Made by a program: the position numbers and the translations under genes
Origin: Thiohalospira sp051746205
GTDB taxonomy: Bacteria > Pseudomonadota > Gammaproteobacteria > Thiohalospirales > Thiohalospiraceae
Direction of reading: 5' to 3'
Assembly: GCA_051746205.1 (NCBI GenBank)
Contig: JBNJEU010000002.1
Location: 19,177 to 83,176, forward strand
DNA: 64,000 bases
The notes under the pieces: generated by a model
Seen by the model: only the letters and a program-made list of their open reading frames with translations
The model's database searches: none
Told to the model about the DNA's origin: nothing
Shown: piece by piece, positions 27,765 to 35,990 of the stretch
Numbering within the stretch: the stretch's first letter is position 1
Layout: each line of letters opens with the position of its first letter

Positions 27765-28448
27765 TTAACACAGCCGGGGCCGAGCGACAACGATATGTCG
27801 CTCTCCATCCTCGCCCGGAACCACCACCCGATCCGCAGACTCCACAAGCACGTCCGGCCCCGGGGGACCTTCCGGCTCCGGCCATGCCCCCTTCCAGGCC
27901 ACGATGCTTCCCTGTTCGGCGAGCATTGGCGCCGCCAGTTTCACCAACCCGTCCAGGTGGGTGACCGCTCGGGCCACCACGACATCACACGGAGCCTCGG
28001 GGACGTAATCCTCTCCGCGGGAGTGGTGCACCGTGACCCGGCTCAGTCCGAGGCTTCCCACCACTTGAGTCAGAAAGCGGGTCCGCTTGACCGCACTGTC
28101 GACAAGGGCGACCGGTCGATCGGGTTCCATGATGGCGATGGGAATCCCCGGAAGCCCGGCACCCGTTCCCAGATCCACCAGTCGGCCGGGGGGTAGCCAG
28201 GGCAACCCCGCCAGCGAATCCAACAAGTGGCGGTCCACCATGGCCAGCGGGTCGCGCACCGCCGTGAGATTGTGGATCCGGTTCCAGCGGACCATCATCG
28301 CCAGGTAGTCCAGCAGGCGTTGCCGCGCCTCCGCATCCGCCGCGATCCCCAATGCTTCGAGACCGGCATCGAGACGCCGCGCCCGCGCCTCCACCTGCTG
28401 GTCAGCTCCGCTCACGGGATCGGCCCACCCTGTCTTCGGTGGCATCAT
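27765..28448 (-). CDS. rsmG: 16S rRNA (guanine527-N7)-methyltransferase RsmG
   Basis: A 227-residue SAM-dependent methyltransferase that makes m7G527 in 16S rRNA. The SAM-binding motif is VDLGTGAGLPGIPIAI, preceded by RWNRIHNLTAVRDP, a family signature. The ATG at 28448 has GGGGTGG upstream and overlaps mnmG by 47 nt; a GTG at 28415 with GGGTGGG is an alternative giving a shorter N-terminus and a 14-nt overlap. The mnmG-rsmG-parA order is conserved across many bacteria. Confidence 0.93.
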   Translation of the reverse strand: MMPPKTGWADPVSGADQQVEARARRLDAGLEALGIAADAEARQRLLDYLAMMVRWNRIHNLTAVRDPLAMVDRHLLDSLAGLPWLPPGRLVDLGTGAGLPGIPIAIMEPDRPVALVDSAVKRTRFLTQVVGSLGLSRVTVHHSRGEDYVPEAPCDVVVARAVTHLDGLVKLAAPMLAEQGSIVAWKGAWPEPEGPPGPDVLVESADRVVVPGEDGERHIVVARPRLC

Positions 28449-30318
28449 TGCCACCCCGCCGCAGATGGACCAGCAACAGCGACAATGCCGCCGGCGTAAC
28501 CCCCTCCAGTCGTCCCGCCTGGCCCAGGGTCGCGGGCCGATGCGCTGTGAGCCGCTCGGCCACCTCGGTGGAAAGCCCCGCCACTCCGTGGAAATCCAGG
28601 CCCTCCGGGATCCGCGTTTCCTCGTGCCCGCGCTGGCGCTCGATCTCGTGCAACTGGCGCTCGATGTAGCCGGCATAGCGGATCTGGATGGTCACCTGTT
28701 CGGCGACCACGTCGTCGGTCACCGGGGCTCCGGCGCCTTCGAGTTCGTGCAGGGCATGGTAGTCGGTATCGGGGCGACGCAGCAGGTCCTCCAGCGTCTG
28801 TTCCCGGGAAAGAGGGGCGCCGAGCACGCGCGCTGTGGTGGCCTCGTCCACTGCGGCCGGGCGGATCAACGCCCCGGCCAGCCTCTCACGCTCGCGGGTC
28901 ACGGCCGCCTGCTTGGTCTCGAAGGCCGCCATGCGCTGCGCATCCACCAGCCCCAGTTCGTGGCCGACGGGTGTCAGGCGCGCGTCGGCGTTGTCCTCGC
29001 GCAGCAACAGCCGGTACTCCGCGCGGCTGGTGAACATCCGATAGGGCTCGTTGGTCCCGCGCGTGATCAGATCGTCCACCAGCACGCCCAGGTAGGCCTG
29101 TTCCCGTCCCGGTGTCCACGGGGCCTCCCCGCGGCCGGCGCGAGCGGCGTTGAGGCCGGCCAGCAGCCCCTGGGCCGCCGCCTCCTCATAGCCGGTGGTG
29201 CCGTTGATCTGGCCGGCGAGATAGAGGCCGTCGAGCTCCCGGCTCTCCAGCGAGGGGCGCAACCCGCGCGGGTCGAGATAATCGTACTCGATGGCGTACC
29301 CGGGCCGGGTGATCCGCACCCTCTCGAATCCGGGAATGCTGTGAACCACCGCCTGCTGCACATCCCACGGCAGACTGGTGGAGATGCCGTTGGGATAGAC
29401 CTCGGCGCTGCTCAGGCCCTCCGGTTCGACGAAGATGGAGTGGCTGTCGCGGTCCGCGAATCGAACCACCTTGTCCTCGATCGACGGGCAGTAGCGCGGA
29501 CCGGTGCTGTCGATGGCCCCGCTGTACAGCGGCGAGCGGTCCAGCGCGGCCCGGATCAGATCGTGGGTCTCGGGCGTGGTCCGTGCGAGGTGACACGGCA
29601 CCTGCCGGGGGTGGTCCTCGACACATCCCATGTACGAGAAGACCGGCACCGGGTCGTCACCGGGCTGTTCCACCAATTGCGTATAATCGATGGTTCGGGC
29701 GTCCAGGCGCGGCGGGGTTCCGGTTTTCAGCCGGCCCACCCCGAGTCCCAGTTCCCGCAGCCGTGCCGCCAGGGCCGTGGCCGGCGGATCGCCGGCGCGC
29801 CCCCCCGGACTCTGCGCGTCACCGATGTGGATGCGACCACCAAGGAAGGTGCCGGTGGTCAGGATCACGGTCGGGGCGTGGAGGAATTCTCCAAGGTGGG
29901 TCACCACCCCGGTTACCCGCGCGCCCTCCACGAGGAGATCCTCGACCCCGGCCTGCAATTGGGCCACCCGTGGCTCGGCCGCAAGGCCCTGGCGGATGGC
30001 GCGGCGGTAGAGTTCCCGATCGGCCTGGGCCCGGGTGGCGCGCACCGCCGGGCCCTTGCTTCGATTGAGAACACGGAACTGGATCCCGGCGGCATCGGCG
30101 GCGTGCGCCATCAGTCCGCCCAGGGCATCGATCTCGCGGACCAGATGGCCCTTGCCGATGCCGCCGATGGCCGGATTGCAGCTCATCTGCCCGATGGTAT
30201 CGAGATTGTGACTGATCAGGAGAACGCGCGCACCCGTGCGCGCGGCCGCCAGTGCCGCCTCGGTGCCCGCGTGGCCACCACCGATCACGATGACGTCCTG
30301 TTCGCCGAAACTGTCCAC
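28402..30318 (-). CDS. mnmG: tRNA uridine-5-carboxymethylaminomethyl enzyme MnmG (GidA)
   Basis: A 638-residue FAD enzyme that, with MnmE, modifies U34 of several tRNAs. The FAD-binding motif GGGHAGTEAALAAARTGAR starts near residue 13; QMSCNPAIGGIGKGHLVRE and the later GTNEPYRMFTSRAEYRLLLR are signature segments. Start is GTG at 30318 with GAGGAGCGATC upstream. It lies 27 nt after mnmE. Confidence 0.97.
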   Translation of the reverse strand: MDSFGEQDVIVIGGGHAGTEAALAAARTGARVLLISHNLDTIGQMSCNPAIGGIGKGHLVREIDALGGLMAHAADAAGIQFRVLNRSKGPAVRATRAQADRELYRRAIRQGLAAEPRVAQLQAGVEDLLVEGARVTGVVTHLGEFLHAPTVILTTGTFLGGRIHIGDAQSPGGRAGDPPATALAARLRELGLGVGRLKTGTPPRLDARTIDYTQLVEQPGDDPVPVFSYMGCVEDHPRQVPCHLARTTPETHDLIRAALDRSPLYSGAIDSTGPRYCPSIEDKVVRFADRDSHSIFVEPEGLSSAEVYPNGISTSLPWDVQQAVVHSIPGFERVRITRPGYAIEYDYLDPRGLRPSLESRELDGLYLAGQINGTTGYEEAAAQGLLAGLNAARAGRGEAPWTPGREQAYLGVLVDDLITRGTNEPYRMFTSRAEYRLLLREDNADARLTPVGHELGLVDAQRMAAFETKQAAVTRERERLAGALIRPAAVDEATTARVLGAPLSREQTLEDLLRRPDTDYHALHELEGAGAPVTDDVVAEQVTIQIRYAGYIERQLHEIERQRGHEETRIPEGLDFHGVAGLSTEVAERLTAHRPATLGQAGRLEGVTPAALSLLLVHLRRGGNDATEDRVGRSRERS

Positions 30319-30345
30319 CTGATCGCTCCTCGACGCGCCGCGCCG

Positions 30346-31689
30346 CTACTTGCCGATACAGAAACTGGAAAAGATGCCGCCGAGCAGGTCTTCGCTTGTG
30401 ACCCGTCCGGTGATCGTGCCGAGGGCCTCGTGGGCCCGGCGCAGGTCCTCCGCCACCAGTTCCAGCGCGCCACCGGCCCGCCATTGCTCCCCGGCCCGTT
30501 CCAGGGCCCCGGCAACCTGGTTCAGCGCCTCCACATGCCGTCGGCGAGCCAGGAAGCCGTCTCCGCCGTCGGTGGCTCCCGCCAGTCGGCCCACGCGTTC
30601 GGCCAGGACATCGAGCCCGGCGCCGCTGTCGGCCGAGATGGCCAGGCGATCCGGGTTGCCCTCGATCTCCCCGGCGGGGCGGCTCGTGCGATCGATCTTG
30701 TTGTGGAGGGTCAGCCACGCCGTGACCGAATCGCCGTGTTGCGAACACAAGGCATCCACGGTGGTCGCCGCACGCGGTTCAGTGTCGTCGATCACGTGCA
30801 GGACGAGGTCGGCGCTGGCCAGCGCACCCTCGGCGCGGGCGATCCCGGCCTGCTCGATGGGGTCATCGGTGGCGTGGATTCCGGCGGTATCCATGAGTTC
30901 AAGGGCCACGCCGCCCAGGACCACCCGTTCCCGCAGCAGATCCCGCGTGGTCCCCGGGATATCGGTCACGATGGCGCTCTCGCGCCGACTCAGCGCGTTC
31001 ATCAGGCTCGATTTGCCGGCATTGGGGGCACCGATGATCACGGTTCGCAGCCCTTCGGCCAGCACCCGACCGCGTCCGGCCTCCCGTCGGACCTCGGCCA
31101 CACGCGCGGCGAGCCGCCCGAGCTCTTCCCCGTGAGCCTCCAGCTCCATCTCGATCTCGTCGTCGGGGAAATCCAGCAGGGCCTCCACCCGAACCCGCAA
31201 TTCGAAGATCGCCGTGGCCAGCCCCTCGACGGTTTCGCCGAAGACCCCCTCCAGTGAGCGCATCGCCGATCGCGCCGCCGCCACACTCTGGCTACCGATG
31301 AGGTCGGCCACCGCCTCCGCCTGGGTGAGATCCATGCGGCCGTTCAGAAAGGCACGCTGGCTGAATTCGCCGGGTTCCGCCAACCGAGCCTCGAGACCCA
31401 GTACCCGTTGCAGAACCCGATCCACCACCACCGGACCGCCATGACCCTGGAGTTCCACTACATTCTCGCCGGTGTACGAGTTCGGCCCCGGGAAGAACAG
31501 CACCAGACCGTGATCCAGGGCCTCGCCGTCAGCATCGCGAAAGGTGCGGAAATGCGCCTCGCGCGGAGGCGGCAGGGGACCGGCGACCGCCTCGGCAATT
31601 GCCCCGGCCGCGGGACCGGATATACGTATGACGCCGATTCCACCCTCTCCGGGGGGGGTTGCCGGAGCCGCAATGGTGTCACTGGTCAC
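30346..31689 (-). CDS. mnmE: tRNA modification GTPase MnmE (TrmE)
   Basis: A 447-residue GTPase partner of MnmG. The N-terminal tetrahydrofolate-binding domain begins DTIAAPATPPGEGGIGVIRI. The G domain within the helical domain has G1 GAPNAGKSSLMNAL (around 220), G2/G3 TDIPGTTRD and DTAGIH. The C-terminus ends FCIGK, the catalytic CxGK motif. Start is GTG at 31689 with GAGGG upstream. The stop lies 27 nt before mnmG. Confidence 0.97.
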   Translation of the reverse strand: MTSDTIAAPATPPGEGGIGVIRISGPAAGAIAEAVAGPLPPPREAHFRTFRDADGEALDHGLVLFFPGPNSYTGENVVELQGHGGPVVVDRVLQRVLGLEARLAEPGEFSQRAFLNGRMDLTQAEAVADLIGSQSVAAARSAMRSLEGVFGETVEGLATAIFELRVRVEALLDFPDDEIEMELEAHGEELGRLAARVAEVRREAGRGRVLAEGLRTVIIGAPNAGKSSLMNALSRRESAIVTDIPGTTRDLLRERVVLGGVALELMDTAGIHATDDPIEQAGIARAEGALASADLVLHVIDDTEPRAATTVDALCSQHGDSVTAWLTLHNKIDRTSRPAGEIEGNPDRLAISADSGAGLDVLAERVGRLAGATDGGDGFLARRRHVEALNQVAGALERAGEQWRAGGALELVAEDLRRAHEALGTITGRVTSEDLLGGIFSSFCIGK

Positions 31690-31710
31690 GGCCGCACCCT
31701 CGTCAGCACG

Positions 31711-33459
31711 CTAGGAGGTCGATCCCTTCTCTTCGTCCTGAGCGACGACCTTGCGGGTGATCCACCACTGCTGGGTGATCGAGAGGATGTTGTTGACCGT
31801 CCAGTAGAGCACCAGGCCAGCCGGGAAGAAGGCGAAGAAGAATGTCATGGCGAACGGCATCACCATCATGATCTTCTGCTGCAGCGGATCCATGGGCTGA
31901 GGATTCAGCTTGATCTGAGCCAGCATCGACGCGCCCATGACCAACGGCAGAATGAAGTAGGGATCCGGCGACGACAGATCCTGGATCCAGCCGATCCACG
32001 GCGTATGACGCAACTCGACACTTTCCAGCAGGACCCAGTAGAGGGCAATGAAGACCGGGATCTGGACCAGGATCGGCAGGCAGCCACCGAGGGGATTGAT
32101 CTTCTCCTTCTTGTAGAGATCCATCATCGCCTGGTTCATGCGCTGCTTGTCGTCGGAATACTTCTCCTTGATCTGCTTGAGGCGCGGGGCGACCCGGCGC
32201 ATGTGCGCCATTGAACGATAACTCGTGGCCGACAACTTGTAGAAGGCAATTTTGATCAGAACCGTCAGGATGATGATGGCCCAGCCCCAGTTGTGGACAA
32301 TGTTCTCGATGTGGTCCAGTAACCAGTAGATCGGGCTGGCGATGGGCCACATGATTCCGTAATCCACCGTCCGATCCAGATTCTCGACCGGGTTGCCCTC
32401 ACTATCCTCGATCTCGCGCAGGCGTTCCTGTTTCTTCGGTCCCACAAACATCCGGTAGCCGAACTCGCCGCGCTCACCGGCTTCCACGGAAATCGAGGGA
32501 TGGACGTGGCCCAGGGCGAACCGCCCGTCACCCAGTGAACGCGTGTAGGCCAGGTTGTTATCCTCCTGATCCGGGATCACACTGGCCAGGAAGTAGTGCT
32601 CGAGCATGGCGAACCAGCCGCCGCGCATGTTGGTACGCAGATCCTGATCCGCCATGTCGTCGAAATCGATCTTGTCGTAGCGACGATTCTCGTCGCGTGC
32701 GACGTCGTAGCCCGAAAGAACCGCGCCAGTGTACGTATACAGCAGGAAGGCATCCCGCCCCTCGCGGTTGCGCTGGATCTGCTGATAGAGCTGGCCCGTC
32801 CAGTCACTCTCGGCGGCATTGTCGATCTCGACATCGACATCGATCAGATAACTATCCCGCTTGAAGGTGTAGGTCTTTGTGACCTCGGTACCGTCCTCTC
32901 CGCGCCAGACCATCGGTACTTCCAGTCGGTCCTGGCCCTCGCGAAGAGCATACCTCTCGGACTCGAATTCGAACCGGCTGTGGTGATCGGGTATGTTTCG
33001 CTCCTGACCGCGCGCGTTGATCAGACCGTTCTGGAGGATGAAATGGCGCTCGTCCGAGCGGTCGAGCAGTCTCACCGGCCGGTCGCCATCGAGCTCACGC
33101 TTGTGCTGAAGGAGGTCGGCGCGCACCAGCGTTCCGCCGATCGAATCGATTTCAACGGACAGGGTATCGGTCTCCACCGTGATCGTGGATCCCGATTCAT
33201 TGGTATCCATCGCGTCGGGCGTCGTCGTTTCGGTCCCTTGCTCCGAAGCCAGGTCTCGGGGAACACTCCCGTCGTCGCTCGAATCCCCGTTTCGCGAATC
33301 GGCTTCGCGTGCGTCGGGCAGGCCGCTTTCGGATCCACCGTTCTCCAGTTGCGCCGTGTCGTCACCGACGCGATCGCTGGTATGGATCTGCCACTCCTGC
33401 CAGAGGAGGATGAGCACGAGGGCGAGGGCCGCCCACAAGAGGGTCTTCTGAAGGTCCAT
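31711..33459 (-). CDS. yidC: Membrane protein insertase YidC
   Basis: A 582-residue inner-membrane insertase. It has an N-terminal membrane anchor (about 5-22), a long Ser/Thr/Asp/Glu-rich linker (25-100), the large periplasmic domain, then the conserved five-helix core with the Arg-bearing groove helix segment (NWGWAIIILTVLIKIAFYKL). Cytoplasmic loop MAHMRRVAPRLKQIKEKYSD and NPLGGCLPILVQIPVFIALY are family marks. Its ATG overlaps the yidD stop by one base (TAATG). The linker is unusually acidic and repeat-poor. Confidence 0.96.
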   Translation of the reverse strand: MDLQKTLLWAALALVLILLWQEWQIHTSDRVGDDTAQLENGGSESGLPDAREADSRNGDSSDDGSVPRDLASEQGTETTTPDAMDTNESGSTITVETDTLSVEIDSIGGTLVRADLLQHKRELDGDRPVRLLDRSDERHFILQNGLINARGQERNIPDHHSRFEFESERYALREGQDRLEVPMVWRGEDGTEVTKTYTFKRDSYLIDVDVEIDNAAESDWTGQLYQQIQRNREGRDAFLLYTYTGAVLSGYDVARDENRRYDKIDFDDMADQDLRTNMRGGWFAMLEHYFLASVIPDQEDNNLAYTRSLGDGRFALGHVHPSISVEAGERGEFGYRMFVGPKKQERLREIEDSEGNPVENLDRTVDYGIMWPIASPIYWLLDHIENIVHNWGWAIIILTVLIKIAFYKLSATSYRSMAHMRRVAPRLKQIKEKYSDDKQRMNQAMMDLYKKEKINPLGGCLPILVQIPVFIALYWVLLESVELRHTPWIGWIQDLSSPDPYFILPLVMGASMLAQIKLNPQPMDPLQQKIMMVMPFAMTFFFAFFPAGLVLYWTVNNILSITQQWWITRKVVAQDEEKGSTS

Positions 33460-33698
33460 TACTTTTCCTTCGATTCGGTGTCGGGATTTTCGGGAACGGG
33501 ATCGACACCACCCGGATGCCAGGGATGACAGCGACCGACGCGGCGCATCGCCATCCAGCCACCGCGAAGCATACCAAACCGCCTCACGGACGTCTCCGCG
33601 TACTCGGAACAGGTCGGATGGAACCGGCAGCGTGGACCCAGAAGGGGACTGATCGCGTAGCGATAGATTCTTATCGGTCCGAGGAGCAGCCAGCGCAT
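33459..33698 (-). CDS. yidD: Membrane protein insertion efficiency factor YidD
   Basis: A 79-residue protein with the family core PIRIYRYAISPLLGPRCRFH, the CSEYAE segment and HPWHPGGVDPVP. It is thought to help YidC-dependent insertion. The ATG at 33698 overlaps the rnpA coding end by 28 nt, and the stop overlaps the yidC ATG by one base. Such tight rnpA-yidD-yidC packing is normal in this locus. Confidence 0.93.
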   Translation of the reverse strand: MRWLLLGPIRIYRYAISPLLGPRCRFHPTCSEYAETSVRRFGMLRGGWMAMRRVGRCHPWHPGGVDPVPENPDTESKEK

Positions 33699-34045
33699 CG
33701 ATTCACCAGTTTCGTGGCGTTGTTTTCGAGGGATGCCCGTAGGTCCGTTTTCCCCGCTTGTTCGGCCGCCGGGCGAGCCATGACGACAAAATCCAGTCCC
33801 GGCAGGGTCTCCCGGTTGAGACGCAGCCATTCGCGCGCCTGACGCTTGATGCGGTTGCGCGCCACGGCTCGCCCCACTTGCCGCCGACCAATTGCGAACC
33901 CGATTCGGGCATGGTCGCCGCCATTGCACCGCGCAAGGACGGTCAACAGGTCATCCCCGGACCGCTGAGCACCGCCCTGTCGGTCGAATACGGGGGAAAA
34001 ATCCGCCGGCTTCAACAGCCGGCAATCGCGGGTAAAACGATACAC
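33671..34045 (-). CDS. rnpA: Ribonuclease P protein component RnpA
   Basis: A 124-residue RNase P protein that binds the tRNA leader. The family motif RNxxKRxxRE is present as RNRIKRQAREWLR (around 82-94). The start is GTG at 34045 (MYRFTRDCRLL in translation); the Shine-Dalgarno is not strong. It begins 22 nt after the rpmH stop and overlaps yidD. Confidence 0.92.
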   Translation of the reverse strand: MYRFTRDCRLLKPADFSPVFDRQGGAQRSGDDLLTVLARCNGGDHARIGFAIGRRQVGRAVARNRIKRQAREWLRLNRETLPGLDFVVMARPAAEQAGKTDLRASLENNATKLVNRCAGCSSDR

Positions 34046-34067
34046 GAGGTGATATGTACCCCGTGTG

Positions 34068-34202
34068 TCAGACCGTGAGCTGCTTGCGACCCTTGGCCCG
34101 CCGGGCCTTGAGAACCTTGCGTCCGGCCCGTGTCTTCATGCGGGCGCGAAAGCCATGGGTACGCTTGCGCTTGAGATTGCTGGGCTGGAAAGTGCGCTTC
34201 AT
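34068..34202 (-). CDS. rpmH: 50S ribosomal protein L34
   Basis: A 44-residue strongly basic ribosomal protein with the invariant pattern MKRTFQPSNLKRKRTHGFR followed by RMKTRAGRKVLKARRAKGR. The ATG at 34202 has a GAGGAACC Shine-Dalgarno. It is the first gene of the minus-strand rpmH-rnpA-yidD-yidC-mnmE series and is divergent from dnaA. Confidence 0.97.
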   Translation of the reverse strand: MKRTFQPSNLKRKRTHGFRARMKTRAGRKVLKARRAKGRKQLTV

Positions 34203-34267
34203 CGGTGGTTCCTCAAAGACGATCGGATAGCCGTCGCCGCGTCTGGGCGGCGTTCGGGAAACAGGCA

Positions 34268-34297
34268 AATCTATTCGAAACGTACGGCGACTGTCAA
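34268..34297 (-). promoter_or_regulatory. Sigma-70 promoter for rpmH-rnpA
   Basis: On the minus strand, a perfect -35 TTGACA (34292-34297) and a -10 TAGATT (34268-34273) are separated by 18 bp, about 65 nt upstream of rpmH. Position and orientation fit transcription of the rpmH operon. Confidence 0.75.
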
Positions 34298-34326
34298 CTT
34301 CCAGCCCCGCGGCACGCTTTCCAGGG

Positions 34327-34335
34327 TGTGGATAA
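34327..34335 (-). promoter_or_regulatory. DnaA box upstream of dnaA
   Basis: TGTGGATAA, the exact reverse complement of the strong DnaA box TTATCCACA. It lies 83 nt before the dnaA start codon, a position suited to dnaA autoregulation or to the origin region. Confidence 0.75.
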
Positions 34336-34417
34336 CTCCGGAAGTGCGGTATACACTGACCCCCTTCGCGTCATCATCCATGACCGCACCGCTGTATCGA
34401 TTGAAGGAGGCCCCGCG

Positions 34418-35770
34418 TTGTCCGACTCACTCTGGTCGCGCTGCCTGGAACGCCTGGAGCAGGAATTTCCGGATCAGGAGTTCAACACCTGGATCCGCCC
34501 CCTGCAACCACTGGAGGGTGCCGAACAGCTGGAGCTGTATGCTCCCAATCCCTATGTTCAGGAGTGGGTCGAGAACCACGCCCTCGAACGGTTGCGTGCG
34601 GTGGTCAACAGCTTTCAGCCCGGTCATCCGATCCGGCTCGCCGTCGGCAGCAATCCGGCGACAGACGCCACCGAAGCCGCGGGCAGCACTCCCGCCCAAC
34701 CGCGCCCGAACCGCGAGCGGAGCGAGAGTACCGGTCGTTTTGCCAATTCACCTTCACGCCTTAATCCGGCTTACACCTTCGACGAGTTCGTCGAGGGCAA
34801 GTCGAACCATCTAGCGCGCGCGGCCGCGATCCAGGTCGGCGAGAATCCGGGCGATTCCTACAATCCCCTTTTCATCTACGGTGGCGTCGGCCTTGGCAAG
34901 ACCCATCTGATGCATGCGGTCGGCAACCTGATCGCGCGTCGCAGTGAGGCCTCCCGCGTCGTCTATCTGCACTCGGAGCGCTTTGTGTCGGACATGATCA
35001 AGTCCCTCCAGCACAACGAGATCGACCACTTCAAACGATTCTATCGCTCCGTGGATGCGCTGCTCATTGACGACATCCAGTTCTTCTCCGGCAAGGATCG
35101 GTCCCAGGAAGAGTTCTTTCACACCTTCAATTCTCTGCTGGAATCACAGCAGCAGATGATCATCACCTGTGATCGCTATCCCAAGGAAGTGGATGGTCTG
35201 GAGGAACGGCTCCGCTCACGCTTCGGCTGGGGTCTCACCGTGGCCATCGAACCCCCGGAACTCGAAACGCGCGTGGCCATCCTGAAAAGCAAGGCCGCTC
35301 AGTCGGGGGTCGACCTGCCCGATGAGGTCGCCTTCTTCATCGCCAAACGGATCCAGTCCAATGTGCGCGACCTCGAGGGCGCCCTGCGACGAGTGGTCGC
35401 CAATGCGCATTTCACCGGTAGCCCGATCACCATCGACTTTGCCAAGGAGGCGCTGCGCGACCTGCTGGCACTCCAGGACAAACTGGTTTCCATCGACAAC
35501 ATCCAGAAGACGGTCGCCGGGTATTACAAGATCCGTATCTCCGACCTGCTTTCGCGTAGCCGAAGTCGTTCCATAACCCGACCGCGTCAACTGGCCATGG
35601 CCCTGGCCAAGGAGCTCACGACCCACAGCCTGCCCGAGATCGGAGATGCGTTCGGTGGCCGCGATCACACTACCGTGATTCATGCCTGTCGCAAGATCGA
35701 GGAACTGAAGCAGAGTGACAGTCGGATCAAGGAGGACTTCCAGAATCTGTTGAGAACCCTGAGTACATGA
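34418..35770 (+). CDS. dnaA: Chromosomal replication initiator DnaA
   Basis: A 450-residue AAA+ initiator. The N-terminal domain I begins SDSLWSRCLERLEQEFP. Walker A is GGVGLGKT (155-162), Walker B LLIDDIQF (216-223), and the domain IV DNA-binding signature GGRDHTTVIHACRKIEEL starts at 413. The start is inferred as TTG at 34418: a full AAGGAGG (34404-34410) lies 7 nt before it and the family N-terminus begins at that codon; the longer upstream frame has no similarity. Domain II (80-120) is a Pro/Ser-rich linker. Confidence 0.97.
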   Translation: MSDSLWSRCLERLEQEFPDQEFNTWIRPLQPLEGAEQLELYAPNPYVQEWVENHALERLRAVVNSFQPGHPIRLAVGSNPATDATEAAGSTPAQPRPNRERSESTGRFANSPSRLNPAYTFDEFVEGKSNHLARAAAIQVGENPGDSYNPLFIYGGVGLGKTHLMHAVGNLIARRSEASRVVYLHSERFVSDMIKSLQHNEIDHFKRFYRSVDALLIDDIQFFSGKDRSQEEFFHTFNSLLESQQQMIITCDRYPKEVDGLEERLRSRFGWGLTVAIEPPELETRVAILKSKAAQSGVDLPDEVAFFIAKRIQSNVRDLEGALRRVVANAHFTGSPITIDFAKEALRDLLALQDKLVSIDNIQKTVAGYYKIRISDLLSRSRSRSITRPRQLAMALAKELTTHSLPEIGDAFGGRDHTTVIHACRKIEELKQSDSRIKEDFQNLLRTLST

Positions 35771-35990
35771 CTGTAGGCAACCTGTGGATAAACTGGGTAT
35801 GACATTGCGACACCATTCGGCACACATGTTGTCCACAGCTTTCCCCATCGATCACGGACCCGGAAAAGCGTTCTCAACTATCTGTTATTCAGGACTTTTA
35901 TGGTACTTATCAACGTCACATGTGCCCCCTTATTACTACTGATCTTTAAGATCCTTTAAAGACACTACAGAGACCAGCCCGGGAGTCGAT
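35771..35990. other. Candidate oriC, dnaA-dnaN intergenic region
   Basis: A 220-bp gene-free stretch holding a perfect DnaA box (TGTGGATAA, 35783-35791), a one-mismatch box (TTGTCCACA, 35829-35837) and, near the dnaN start, an AT-rich stretch with tandem GATC repeats (GATCTTTAA at 35941 and GATCCTTTAAA at 35950) resembling the 13-mer unwinding elements of E. coli. Flanking gene order and the strand switch at about 34.3 kb agree with an origin. Minimal function is not shown. Confidence 0.65.
35783..35791 (-). promoter_or_regulatory. Perfect DnaA box
   Basis: TGTGGATAA, reverse complement of TTATCCACA, 12 nt after the dnaA stop codon. It is one of two perfect boxes noted around dnaA. Confidence 0.75.

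Noticed and set aside
28465..31257. 930-residue plus-strand open frame opposite mnmG/mnmE
   Set aside because: It is antisense to two well-conserved genes and has low-complexity composition (His/Gly/Asp/Arg rich) with no family similarity; long antisense frames are common at this GC content.
32292..32300. TGTGGACAA in yidC, resembling a DnaA box
   Set aside because: One mismatch from the strong box and lies inside coding sequence with no AT-rich context.
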